From: Meconema thalassinum
Lineage: Eukaryota; Arthropoda; Insecta; Orthoptera; Tettigoniidae
Length of the DNA stretch: 64,000 bases
Assembly: GCA_946902985.2 (NCBI GenBank)
Contig: OX336388.2
Location: 365,973,387-366,037,386 of the forward strand
Reading direction: 5' to 3'
The number at the start of each line of letters is the position of its first letter. The stretch's first letter is position 1. Made by a program: the position numbers and the translations under genes. Below, piece after piece: positions 10,892 to 21,184 of this stretch. A model generated the notes under the pieces. It was not told the DNA's origin. It saw only the letters and a list, made by a program, of their open reading frames with translations, and searched no databases.

Positions 10892-12746
10892 CTAGCAGTA
10901 GTGCCAGGCTTCGCCCGGTGGATTTATTTGTTTTATGGATGATAATGAATACTACTACAGAACTGGCACATGATACGTAACTAACAGAAATCAATATTTT
11001 AAAAATATATATTTTTGTGGTTGTGGTGGTGGTGGTGGTTGTTGTGGGGGTGATAAGTAATACAGTATAATGGACGTAACATTCAGGTCAATTTCCCGTA
11101 ATGATAATTATGAATAGGGAAACAGCTATTTACTAACTACAGCACTGACAATACAAAAAAAAAATACAAAAAAATAGAAAGAATAGTAAGTGAAAAAAAA
11201 AAGACACTGCCTAGGGCCTGTATCTCATTGGCTGTTAGAAATGTAGAGACCAATAGTGTCGTATTTCGTCGCATAGCGCCATTGGAAAATAATCAGAACT
11301 CTTTGGCAAACTTCGGCTGTCCCGAGCTACTGAGGTAGCAATAGTATCATTTATCGCCACAAAGCACTTAACGATAAGTTTCAGAATAAATGAAGGTAAA
11401 TTTGAAAGCACCAACGCTTATTGCAGCTGATAATCTCAATGTACTTAACCAACACCATTGCATTTATACAGAGGCATAATATTTTCATGATGATAACTGT
11501 TTAAAGGGACCTAAGAAATCTTTTTGCACTAATTACCCCTCGTGACTGCAATCTATAAACAGCGCAAGATGCAACTATTTTCGCAATTCTGCACCAGAAC
11601 ACTGGTAGGGGTGACATGATGTAGCCCGAATTGCCAGTCAACAATTGACTTATTAAAATACTCTTACAGTTACACTACTACGGACATGAATGGTTCTAGG
11701 GCCTTAATACGTGGGTTTCAAGTTCATTTTGTCTGTTATTCTAAATGTAGGGAATGGGGAGCGTTGTCCAAAATATCAAGTGAACAGTGTTACCAGCAGG
11801 GTTTCAAAGTGTATGTAAAATTTGGTGCAATCAAGAGAAACTGTGTAGATTTGTGATGAAGGGCCTAAATGCAGGGAATGGAGGGGTCTGTCCAAAATTT
11901 CATGCAGTCAGTGTTACACGCAGGGTTCCAAAGGGTAAGTATACAAATTGCCGTTCAGATCGGTGAAACGGTATAGATGTGTGCCAAAGGGCCTAAATGC
12001 AGGGAATGGAGTGGTCTGTCCGAAATTTTATGTGAACAGTGTTACTCGTAGGGTTCCAAAGGGTAAGTATACAACTTTTGGTTCAGATCGGTGAAACGGT
12101 GTAGATTTGTGTCAAAGGGCCTAAATGCAGGGAATGGAGTGTTCTGTCCGAAATTTCATGCAGACTGTGTTACTCGCAGGGTTCCAAAGGGTAAGTATAC
12201 TAATTTTGGTTCTGATCGGTGAAATGGTGTAGATTTGTGCCAAAGGGCCTAACTGCAAGGAATGGAGTGGTCTGACCGAAATTTCATGTAAACAGTGTTA
12301 CTCGCAGGGTTCCAAAGGGTACGTATACAAATTTTGGTTCCGATCGGGGAAAAGGTGTAGATTTGAACCAAAGGGCCTAAATTCAGGGAATGGACTGATC
12401 TGTCATAAATTTCACGTAGACAGTGTTACCATCAGGGTTCCAAAGGGTAAGTATACAAATTTTGGTTCAGATAGGTGAAACGGTGTTCGTATCACTAACC
12501 ATAACGCCAGCGCATGCGGATAAAGCTGTTCGGGAGCACTTGTTTTACCGACTTACTGAACAAAAATCAATCTTGAAGGTCACCTGAGAGGTGTAACCTA
12601 ATGCTACATAGCCTAAACTATTCCTCTTAAATCAGGCTATCATAAAAATAAAATTCGAATCGGACTGGTAGTTCCAGAGATTAGCGCGTTTGAACACATA
12701 AACACACAAACACACAAACTCTTCAGCTTTATTATATTAGTATAGA
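10892..12746 (-). mobile_element. non-autonomous Helitron, ~1.86 kb
   Basis: On the minus strand it starts TCTATACTAATATAATAAAG (5' TC) at 12746. It ends with a GC-rich hairpin (CCGGGCGAAGCCTGG), a short spacer and CTAG at 10892. The flanking bases are A and T, giving the A|T target without duplication, as expected for rolling-circle Helitrons. No Rep or helicase ORF remains. The interior holds a 128-bp tandem array and a CCA/TGG microsatellite near 11024-11040. The insertion interrupts an S6 SINE whose intact copies define the exact boundaries. Confidence 0.88.
11699..12490 (+). repeat. 128-bp tandem array inside Helitron, ~6 units
   Basis: The landmark GGGCCTAAAT-type motif begins at 11861, 11989, 12117, 12245 and 12373, an exact 128-bp period four times running. 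An earlier, more diverged unit starts near 11699. Each unit also carries GTTCCAAAGGGTA and a GATCGGTGAAA-type block. There is no coding potential. Identical spacing despite base substitutions suggests recent array growth with little indel decay. Confidence 0.92.
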
Positions 12747-12842
12747 TTAAAGATCCCCTTCGGGACAAAATTACGGCACCTCAGCGTCTCTAAAAGACGC
12801 AGTAGTTATGAGGATTTAAAGACAATATTATTATTATTATTA

Positions 12843-12894
<52 letters not shown>

Positions 12895-12967
12895 CATTAC
12901 AACATACATATTTAGGTCGTCCAAGATATGACATTCATTTTCAGATTAATTCGCGTTGTAGTTGATC

Positions 12968-13150
12968 GTTGCATCATGCACCACGGCCGCGAGGGCAAGT
13001 GCAGCATGTCTGGAGATCGCTGGTTCGTATCCCGGCGCTGTCAGGGTCTATCTTGAGTGTGCATTCTGACCGGATTTTTCCACACTCCCTCCAGGAAAAT
13101 GCTGGGGTAGTACCTTCCTTCAAGTTTCAGGTCACCTACCCAATCATTAC
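12968..13150 (+). mobile_element. tRNA-like SINE, single copy in window
   Basis: It has a tRNA-like layout: a head with GGTTCGTATCCCGG (B-box-like), followed by a TCTTGAGTGTGCATTCTGAC body. No second copy is seen here, so its boundaries are approximate. Confidence 0.45.
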
Positions 13151-13582
13151 AGCTTCATTTAAAAAAACTACACACATCTCAGAAACACCGGTTATCAAAT
13201 TCAATACACGAATCCAACATGAATCATAATCATTTTCAGATCAGTTGCTGTTGTAGTTGATTCGGTTCACATCTGTAAAGAATGTGTGTCACTCCCTCAT
13301 TTGCACTCTACTTATTAATTTTTATTCCCCCAGCCAATTACGTTAACCGAACAGTTATATTAGTCTCTACTCCCTCAGTGAAGCGTTTACGTGCCGAGTG
13401 CGACCGTGCCGGATGCGACCCAGTACAAATCGTGGCTGTAGCGACCCTGCTAGTAGCTTACAGTGCCCCATGCGACCCATTGTTCGAGAGAAACATTATT
13501 GAAGATCTTATTTCCAAAGTGACGTAAATCCATGAAATGCAAAACTTCAGAAATCGCGTTTTTTGTTTCTCCATAACTTAGG

Positions 13583-14810
13583 AGGATGGAAAGCCAAATA
13601 GAAACGGAGTTGGGTGCACACCAGTTTGGTTTCAGGAGAAATGTAGGAACAAGGGAAGCTGTACTAAGTCTTAGGCTGATTTTGGAAGGTAGAATAAGGA
13701 AAGATAAGAGAACGTTCATGGCATTTGTAGACTTAGAAAAGGCTTTTGATAACATTGATTGGACTAAATTGTTTGATATTTTGAAAACGATTGGAATAAA
13801 GTAAACGGATAGGAGGGTGATCTACAATTTATACAGAAACCAGACGGCAGTCATTCGAGCTGAAGGACATTAGAGAGAAGCTGGTATTCAGAAAGGTGTA
13901 AGGCAAGGCTACAACTTATCACCCATACTTTTCAATCTTTACATAGAACAAGCAATGAAAGAAATTCGAGAAAAATTTGAAGTGGGAGTGAAGATTCAAG
14001 GAGAAATAGTTTCAAATCTGAGATTAGCTGATGACATCGTCATCATGGCCGACACGCCTGAGGATTTGAATGCATTTTTGAATGGTATGATCTCTGTCTT
14101 GAGGAAAGAATTCATGATGAAAATTAATAAATGTAAAACAAAAATATTGGAATGCAACCGAAATAAATCAATAACCTCTATGGACATCAAATTGGCAGGT
14201 GAAAAGCTGAAGGAAGTAGGAGACTTCTGTTACTTAGGAAGCAAAATAACCAGTGATGGACGAAGCAAAGAGGACATAAAATGTAGGTTGGCTCAGGCAA
14301 GGAAAGCATTTCTACAAAAAGGAATCTGTTGACTTCGAATATAGAATTAGGTATTAGGAAGTCATTTTTGAAAGCCTTTGTCTGGAGCGTGGCACTCTAT
14401 GGAAGTGAAAGTTGGACTATTGGTGCAGCAGAAAAGAGGAGAATCGAAGCGTTTGAAATGTGGTGTTACAGGAGACTGATGAAGATCAGATGGGTAGATA
14501 GGGTTACAAACAAAGAGGTGTTTAGTTTAATGGGAGAGATGTTTCTGGCGACTGCTAATGAAGAGAAGAGATAGGTTGGTAGGACACATACTAAGACACC
14601 CAGGAATAGCAAGCTTAGTTATGGAAGGTAGGGTCGAGGACAAGAACTGTAGGGGCAGACCAAGGTTAGAATATGTTAAACAGATTGCCTCGGATGTAGG
14701 GTGTGGTAGCTATGTAGAGATGAAACGATTAGCTCAGGACAGGGAGGCACGGAGAGCTGCATCGAACCAGTCAAAATACTGACGACTCAAACAAGAAAAA
14801 CAACAACTTA
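13583..14810 (+). pseudogene. RTE-like LINE, 5'-truncated reverse transcriptase, copy 1
   Basis: Encodes the C-terminal half of a non-LTR retrotransposon protein. RT palm motifs are visible: GFRR near 13630, FVDLEKAFDNIDW near 13720-13760, and an LADD box at the catalytic YADD position near 14025. The family-typical tail follows: ALYGSESWTIGAAEKR, EMWCYRR, RDRLVGHILRHP and RGRPRLEYVKQIASD. Frame is lost at a TAA at 13802, at a frameshift/TGA near 14330, and again near 14560, so it is inactive. The 3' end has a CAA-rich tail after 14780. A second copy is at 19694. RTE-clade assignment rests on the tail signature. Confidence 0.8.
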
Positions 14811-15292
14811 TAATTAAATTCAGATATGATTATCAATGTTACGTAATTTCATTCATTATTTTTAAAAATCTCCTATCATTGGAAATTGTGATAATCGTCT
14901 CTTGTAAGTTGTAGTTAGGACGTTTTTGAAATGAATCATACATTGCCATACACTTTGAGTGGCATTTATGAACATTTTAATGGTTTAAACACAGCAAACA
15001 CAAACTGTTGCTCTACATATTCTTCGAAGTTAGCCATGGCCTTGATTTATCACGTGATGTCCAGAGAACAATCGGATTGGTCAACATGGATATAAGGACA
15101 CATTGGAAATAAATACTCGTTGGAGATACATTGCAAATAAACTTAAATATTAGATCTCTGTTAATATGGGATTTACGACGTGTTGTGACATAAAACCTTT
15201 GCTATACGTTGAGAGAACTTATAAACTTGCTTATTGAAGAAAAAACTGAAAATCCGTCAATTTTGGATTTATATCGCTTTGGAAATAGGCTC
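14811..15292. other. unassigned intergenic
   Basis: AT-rich, with no gene or repeat recognised. Confidence 0.4.
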
Positions 15293-15295
15293 TTA

Positions 15296-16082
15296 GGGCC
15301 ATTCTACACGAGCGGGTAAACTGACACGTTTCACCCACCTCCTACCGCTCCATCGGACAGAACCCACAGTAATAAATTGGTCTGTCTACACGAGTGTTTT
15401 GCCGATCGCGGGAGGAGGCGTTCGAGACACGTCGGGCGGGAAGCACGCCTCTGGAGACGTCCTGCCCACTAGCGGGAGACCCGCGTACGAAACTACACGT
15501 GGCGTTTTGCAAGCAGTTTACACGCGTCAGTAACCTCACGGCCGACTGGATGCGAGCCGCGCTCTCTATGCCGGCCTTGGTATTCCCAGTTAGAACCCAT
15601 GCATAACGTTAAATTGGAAATTTTCCTCTAGTTGCCGATAGAGCGCATCCCCGGCCCATGTATAGGCGCGATTAGTAAACAGCTGTGCAGTGTGTTTCTC
15701 ACTGTGATACGTTTAGAACAACGAAGTTTTGTTTCAGTTTCAGTTATTGTTAGTAGTCGCTACCGTATTAATATACTGAATTCCTACGTTGTTTGGAGTG
15801 TCTGCTGATGAAACTGTAAAATGCTGGGTAAATTATAAACTATGGTTTGAACGGCGCTGCTCAAATCCAGTATGCCATTTTGCTCTTTGATAGAAGAGAA
15901 TAGAAAGTGCTTTTATTCACACGCCACGTTTTGACCGTCACGTGTAGATTGCACAATTTTTGCGCGATCTGCTCTAGGAGGATCACACGCCGCGTTTTTA
16001 CGGTCACGTGTAGATTGAAACATTTTGGTGCGGTAGGAGGCGGGCGAAACGCGGCAGTTTACCCGCTCGTGTAGAATGGCCC
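15296..16082. mobile_element. PIF/Harbinger-type MITE, 787 bp
   Basis: Terminal inverted repeats begin GGGCCATTCTACACGAGCGG at both ends. They match perfectly for 28 bp and imperfectly to about 55 bp, through a CCTCCTACCG block. The element is flanked by TTA on each side (15293-15295 and 16083-16085), the 3-bp duplication typical of PIF/Harbinger. Internal CACGTGTAGATTG and CTACACGTGGCG segments echo the terminal motif and may be subterminal transposase sites. No transposase ORF is present. It is GC-rich relative to its neighbours. Confidence 0.85.
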
Positions 16083-16101
16083 TTAAATCTTTACGGTGCC
16101 A

Positions 16102-16127
16102 AACCTAACCTAACCTAACCTAACCTA
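16102..16127 (-). repeat. interstitial telomeric repeat (CCTAA)n
   Basis: About five perfect CCTAA units, equivalent to TTAGG on the minus strand, the usual arthropod telomere repeat. It is too short to be a telomere and lies 17-20 bp outside the Harbinger-type MITE. Confidence 0.9.
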
Positions 16128-16289
16128 CCCTGAGCGGATTTTTAGCAGAGACAGATGTGTTAGAAATTCCCAAATTCTACTGAAACATCAGTGCTTGGGT
16201 CACTAGCGGCACGATGGCTAATTGGTGGGTCACTTGCGGCACGGGTCGCATCCGCAACGACACCAGTGAAGCAGTAATGGTAAAAGCAA

Positions 16290-16562
16290 AGCCAACTCCA
16301 TACCGGCCATGGAGGCCCTGGAAGTAGTGGAAGGTAGAGGCTTCCACTCTTTGTGACATCAGCACTAGATGGGATGGAGATGTCAGCTCCATGTCCGGCC
16401 GTTCTTTGCTCCTAGGAATTACCTTACTACTCACATTTGGTTTAGGCTGAGTGAACCCCAAGGCTGTTTGCGTTTCCGAATATGGTAGTTTTGCTTCTGA
16501 AATCCACTACCTGGGTGGCGATTAAACCCACTCCCTTTCAGTTAGAAGCTCAGCGCCTAAGC
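16290..16562 (-). mobile_element. probable tRNA-derived SINE, single copy
   Basis: The minus strand has a tRNA-like head (GGCGCTGAGCTTCTAACTGA, then GTGGGTTTAATCGCC). No second copy is present here to define its ends. Confidence 0.4.
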
Positions 16563-16819
16563 TGTAATGTTACCGATGAACAATATTTGAAAGGGCATTA
16601 CTCTATATAGTTAAATTAAGTTAATTTTCACGCTGTGAGAAGATACCTTGAAGTACTGTACACGTGGGTGAGCTAGGTGACGGATATATCCTCAGTGACA
16701 GTAGCAATTTAATTGAGATTTCTAGAGTTTCAATTAAATTCCAAAGCCTTTGTTGCATGATGTTATTAATTCGAGATAGCCGCATTATGTGACCAGTTCA
16801 GTAATAAACAAATTGAGTA

Positions 16820-17160
16820 GTCTGCACAGACAGCTTATACAAGTGGAATAAGGCTTCCTCACCTCAGTGCGACTGTAGATTTGAAAGACAGACTATCCAA
16901 CATATTATGGAGGACTGCAGCCTTCGAGCCTATAATGGAAACCTGAAAGACTTTCTTGATGCAACGCAGCCTGCTCTTGATTTGATATCAAATTTAAATA
17001 TTACTTTGTAAATCTGAACATTTTATTTCTTGAATATGTGTCTCCTCATCAAAATTGATTTTAGTATATATTGTTCTTTTAATTGCTAATGTATAATATG
17101 TTTAATGTGTTCCTTAGCTTGTAATTATGTAGACGTACCATGCTATACGCTAAATAATAA
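16820..17160 (+). pseudogene. I/jockey-like LINE 3' end, 5'-truncated
   Basis: The open frame encodes the terminal zinc-binding region of a LINE ORF2. Residues CDC-RFERQTIQH-IMEDC form a C-x-C-x8-H-x4-C cluster, followed by a DFLDATQPALDLI-type tail and a stop. The same tail precedes the stops of the larger copies at 47426 and 34085. The 3' end reads ATACGCTAAATAATAAATGA, matching the 3' end of the copy at 49595. Confidence 0.7.
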
Positions 17161-17279
17161 ATGAGCATCACGGTCTAGAAAGACATAAATTATTAACTCT
17201 CCAGGAACATTGACTAATATACATGCTTTGTGGAATAAATTCTATGAAAGTAGCAACTATACTAACAGACAATGCTAGT

Positions 17280-17480
17280 AAGAACCCTGAAGTCCGAGTT
17301 CGATTGCCAAGAAATCTAATTCTGCTTAGAAGGTTGAAACGGGGTGTACTCAGCCTCAGGAGGCACAACTAAGAAAATGTGATTTCGATTCCCATCTAAA
17401 CTGTCTTTAGAGTGGTATTCAGTGTTTTCCCACTTCTACTCCAGGCAAATGCTTGGATGATTCCTAATGTAAATCCATGG
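17280..17480 (+). mobile_element. S3 SINE, diverged partial copy
   Basis: Carries GAGTTCGATTGCCAAGAAAT, then GGTTGAAACGGGGTGTACTC and CCCACTTCTACTCCAGGCAA, the S3 body blocks in order, with a degraded head. Confidence 0.6.
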
Positions 17481-17514
17481 GATCTTCCTTAGCAATTCTA
17501 GTCTTAATTAAAAT

Positions 17515-17757
17515 ATTTTTAGCTGTCACCCTGGCCCCGGGGGTTCGATTCCCGTCTCTGCCAAGAAATCTATTTTTGATCTGAGGGTTGAAACGGGGTA
17601 CACTCAGCTTTGTGAGGTAAAACTGACAAGTTGTGGGTTTCATTCTCACCTCAGCCATCCTAGAAGTAGTTTTCCGTGGTTTCCCACTTCTGTTACAGGC
17701 AAATGCCTGGAGGGTTCCTAACTTATGGCCACGGCCACCTCCAACCTAATTCACTCC
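17515..17757 (+). mobile_element. S3 SINE, second tandem copy
   Basis: Head B-box GGGTTCGATTCCCG, body GTTGAAACGGGGTACACTCA, then TTTCCGTGGTTTCCCACTTC and ATGGCCACGGCCACCTCC. It lies just 3' of another S3 fragment in the same orientation and just 5' of an S1 copy. Confidence 0.75.
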
Positions 17758-17771
17758 TAAATTAAAATTAG

Positions 17772-18298
17772 GCGGCTTCGGTGGCGTAGTTGGTAGCATG
17801 CTGAGCTTCTATGCCCAAGATAGCGGGTTCAAACCCGGCCGAAGCCGTCGGATTTTTTAAGAGCGTTAAAAATCCCTCAGTATGCCTTCCTTCGGAGGGG
17901 AAGTAAAGCCGGCGGTCCCATGTCATAGATTTATGGCATGTTAAAGATCTTTCCACTAATTACACCTGTGTGAAACTAAATTGGATAGGTTAAGAATGTA
18001 AACAACGCTCTTAGGTTGCTACGTTCGTTGCCAAGAGCCGACTGCGGTGGCGTCTAGTAGCTAGTTCTGAACTAGGCCTAGTAGTCGTTGACGGTGGCGT
18101 TTGGCGGCAAAAGTAGGAACTATTTGAAAATTCAAAGTTGCAGTCCCTACTTGAATTAATAAAAACAGATACACACACTAATACAGTCATCACAATTAAC
18201 ACCGGTTATCAGACAAATTCTACACACACCCAAAGTACACGGGGCTACATGACCGCGTTGTCGCAGCCCCTAAACTAAGGAACCAACCAACCAACCAA
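17772..18298 (+). mobile_element. S1 tRNA-derived SINE, near full length
   Basis: The head GGCTTCGGTGGCGTAGTTGG (A-box region) is followed by GGGTTCAAACCCGGCC (B-box). The S1 body includes AAGTAAAGCCGGCGGTCCCA, and the 3' end is CCCAAAGTACACGGGGCTAC with repeated CCAA units. At 527 bp this is a reference copy for the family. It is non-coding and presumably LINE-mobilised. Confidence 0.88.
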
Positions 18299-18621
18299 AT
18301 TAAAATTACATCACTGATATAGACACCACAATAATGCAGAATATCAGATAATTCTACACATACCTAAATTCACGGGGCTAAATAAAACAACGGCAACAAC
18401 TCAATTACAGTTTCACAATCCACTACAGACACTCATTAACACAGGTTATCGCAATGTTGCAAGCCTCTGAATCAACAACAACAATCCTGAAAATCTATTA
18501 AAGTTGGAAATTTAGAGCACTACGTGTTTTGGAAGCGTTATCTACTTACCGCGTAGTCACTGATGTACGAGTCGAGTTACGTGGTAAGTTTCAAGTGAAT
18601 ATGTAGTACCGTACGTAAGTA
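18299..18621. other. unassigned, with S1 3'-tail remnant
   Basis: Contains a degraded repeat of the S1 tail (TTCTACACATACCTAAATTC near 18350, then CACGGGGCTAA). Nothing else recognised. Confidence 0.4.
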
Positions 18622-19678
18622 CAGGGCGCCAAGGAATGTTCTCCGCAGTGCCTACACGCTGCTGCGAGAGATTACGTCACCAGTTACGTTGGCAGTGATG
18701 ATGATGATGATGATGATGATAATTGTTGTCTTAAGGGGACTAACATCTAGGTTATCGGCCCCTAATGGTTTGGATGACCGTGAATATGAAAATGAAATGT
18801 AAACTTATAACTAGAACTAACTACTAACTTATATACTAGAAGAAGAAATGGAAAACAAAAGGAGAATAAGGCAAATAAAGGACAGGAGGAAAAGAAATGC
18901 CCTCGAAGAAGGCGGATTGAGGGACTTGAAGGAAGGCGAGCCATGAAAGGCAGATACGAAAGGGAAAGAGCAGAGGGTCATCCCCACAGGTAAGGGACAA
19001 AAGGGGGAAACCTGACCCATCTCAGGAATCCTCAGGGTTGCCGACTCCCGAACTCACCAGCCGTGAGCCCCTGAGGGTGTAGCATTATCTAGGGTGCACC
19101 AGAAGTGGTGAGGCTACATACACCCTACCTCCTGTAGGGCCTTGGGCAGAAAGCAGGAGATAACATGGAAAGTAAAAGAAGGCTGACCCCTCGCAGAAGG
19201 AGGGTATCAGAAAAGATGAGACAAGGGTCAATTAAGGCGGGAAAGGAAGAGACTCCCTAGGCCTCGGATACCCTAATACCGTCGGGTTCGGAAGAGAACA
19301 AGAGTTGACCAAGTGAGGTCGACGGGAAAGAAGACGGAGAGGAGCCGGCACAATTATGTGGAAGCAAGGCCAGACTCAGCTGGGGCCCCGTGGTCGCCAA
19401 CCCACGTCCCACTAGATGTGAGCCCCTGGGGGATACGTTGGCAGTACGACGGTCGCTTGTATCATAACAAACAGTCTACTTTATACTCACCAGAGCCATT
19501 CATAACATACTGTTGCACTTTCCAATGATCATAACTATAGTCACTGACGGTTACAACAGTCCATAGCCCACACATGTGGTCTTCGCCCTATCAAGGACAC
19601 TGTGCTGCCAACAAAACTGATGACGCAACATCTCGCAGTTGCATTTAGCCACTGTGAAGAACATTTCCTGGCGCCCTG
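18622..19678. mobile_element. TA-target MITE split by R9
   Basis: Inverted termini begin CAGGGCGCCA and are flanked by TA at 18620-18621 and 19679-19680. The uninterrupted 327-bp relative is at 32428-32754. The R9 insertion (18696-19433) sits between TACGTTGGCAGT duplications. TA flanks suggest a Tc1/mariner-mobilised MITE. No transposase is encoded. Confidence 0.75.
18696..19433 (-). mobile_element. R9 retroelement inserted in MITE
   Basis: Full-length R9 on the minus strand. The (TGA)n tail is at the low-coordinate end and CCCCTGGGGG-type sequence at the high end. It is flanked by the 12-bp duplication TACGTTGGCAGT (18684-18695 and 19434-19445). The empty site is recognisable in the MITE at 32428-32754. 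Confidence 0.85.
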
Positions 19679-19693
19679 TATAAAGCGTGACTA

Positions 19694-20432
19694 AGCCACA
19701 GGATTTGAATGATTTTTTGAATGGTATGGACTCCGTCTTACGGAAAGAATTCGTGATGAAAATTAATAAATGTAAAATAAAAATACTGGAATGCAGCCGA
19801 AATAAATCAGAAACCTCTATGGACATCAAATTGGCAGGTGAAAAGCTGAAGGAAGTAGGAGACTTCTGTCACTTAGGAAGCAGTGATGGACGAAGCAAAG
19901 AGGATATAAAAAGTAGGTTGGCTCAGACAAGGAAAGCATTTCTACAAAAAAGAAATCTGTTGACATCGAATATAGATTTAGGTACTAGGAAGTCAGTTTT
20001 GAAAGCCTTTGTCTGGAGCGTGGCGCTCTATGGATGTGAAACATGGACTATTGGTGCAGCAGAAAAGAGAATTGAAGCATTTGAAATGTGGTGTTACAGG
20101 AGAATGATGAAGATCTGATGGTTAGAAAGGGTTACAAACGAAGAGGTATTAAGACGAGTTGGAGAGGAGAGATGTTTCTGGCGACTGCTAATGAAGAGAA
20201 GAGATAGGTTAGTAGGACACATACTAAGACACCCAGGAATAGCAAGCTTAGTTATGGAAGGAAGGTTCGAGGACAAGAACTGTAGGGGTAGACCATGGTT
20301 AGAATATGTTAAACAGATTGCCTCGGATGTAGGGTGTGGTAGCTATGTAGAGATGAAACGATTAGCTCAGGACAGGGAGGCATGGAGCGCTGCATCAAAC
20401 CAGTCAGAAGACTGAAGACTCAAACAACAACA
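19694..20432 (+). pseudogene. RTE-like LINE, 5'-truncated, copy 2
   Basis: Same family as 13583-14810, starting further downstream, so the RT palm is missing. It keeps ALYGCETWTIGAAEKR, EMWCYRRMMKI, RDRLVGHILRHP and a RGRPWLEYVKQIASD tail up to the stop near 20414. A TGA at 20116 and a frameshift near 20190 break the frame. The 3' end is CAA-rich (AACAACAACAA). It directly abuts the MITE end at 19678. Confidence 0.82.
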
Positions 20433-20739
20433 AGCCTCCAGTACTCGCACGGGGTAATTAATTTTTTCTATCACGGACTGAATCCTGGGCTCTTGTGTAC
20501 CTTCCAAGGACACTGTGCGGTGCCCCTCGAGCTGTCTGTCAAAAAATTTCGCGCGTCAGTTCATTTCCGGCAAAGAGACAAAGCTGACTGGGGTAATATC
20601 TTACCCCACGGGAGCACTGGCGATGCAACATTGGCAAACTCGTGTTTAGTTAATTTTAATTCTTGCGTGTGTTTCTATTGTGAGAACTTATAGTTACTTG
20701 AGTGTAACCGATTAATATGAGCCGTGATATAACCGGGAA
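20433..20739. other. unassigned, partly palindromic
   Basis: Contains GGGGTAATATCTTACCCC near 20591-20608, followed by ACGGGAGCACTGGCGATG. A similar block occurs near 21912-21945. These may be end sequences of a decayed DNA transposon that includes the piggyBac-like remnant downstream. Confidence 0.35.
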
Positions 20740-21060
20740 CATTAGCAAGGACCAGGAACGAATTCGCCATGCAATTGTTGAAGCCTCGGATAGCGGAGTG
20801 ACGAAAACAAGTTAGCCCCGCAATGCCTTGCGAATGAGTTCAAAGGATCGAGAAGAAATTCCCCAGAGCTCTCAGACTCCACACTTGAAGAGAAAAACAC
20901 CAGTATTATCTGGAAGATGAGCAGTATGTCCTAAAAGTCGGGACAGAAAAAAGAGAAACTCTTGTGTGTTGTGTGAAAAGTATGTCTGCCACGACCATTT
21001 CAGTACCGAGTGTAAGGAAGGTCTCAACCATAAAACCGAAATTGAGTAAAACAAACCAAG
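20740..21060 (+). pseudogene. piggyBac-like transposase C-terminal remnant
   Basis: Translated across a frameshift, the segment gives a cysteine-rich end: VCPKSRDRKKRET, then in another frame CEKYVCHDHFSTEC followed by a stop. The spacing resembles the C-terminal cysteine/histidine domain of piggyBac-type transposases. The DDD catalytic core is absent or unreadable. The call rests on this short motif only. Confidence 0.4.
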
Positions 21061-21184
21061 CCTTAGAGTTCAGACAGTAATGAAGTGTGATTGACCGTTT
21101 ACGACTGCAGAAACTCAAACGTTATTATGGATGAGTTTTCTCTGTTTTGAAGTTATGTAATATAATTAATTTTCCGTATGTAGT

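Larger units (their letters stand above)
10758..12895 (+). mobile_element. S6 SINE split by a Helitron, with (ATT)n tail
   Basis: The 5' part (10758-10891) carries the tRNA-like head with GGATCAAATCC. The 3' part (12747-12828) carries TTAAAGATCCCCTTCGGGAC and GTCTCTAAAAGAC, then a ~65-bp (ATT)n tail. Joining 10891 to 12747 matches the uninterrupted copies at 9142-9363 and 23685-23912, so the interruption is a clean insertion with no duplication or loss. Confidence 0.85.

Noticed and set aside
12720..12746. 3' end of an RTE LINE (GTATAGATT end)
   Set aside because: Read on minus it is a 5' TCTATACTAATAT Helitron start, matched by a hairpin-CTAG end at 10892 and an exact empty site.
17772..17850. 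Functional tRNA genes at SINE heads (also 28730, 32993, 50277, 52172)
   Set aside because: Each tRNA-like head is fused to a repeated SINE body, and acceptor or anticodon arms do not pair properly.
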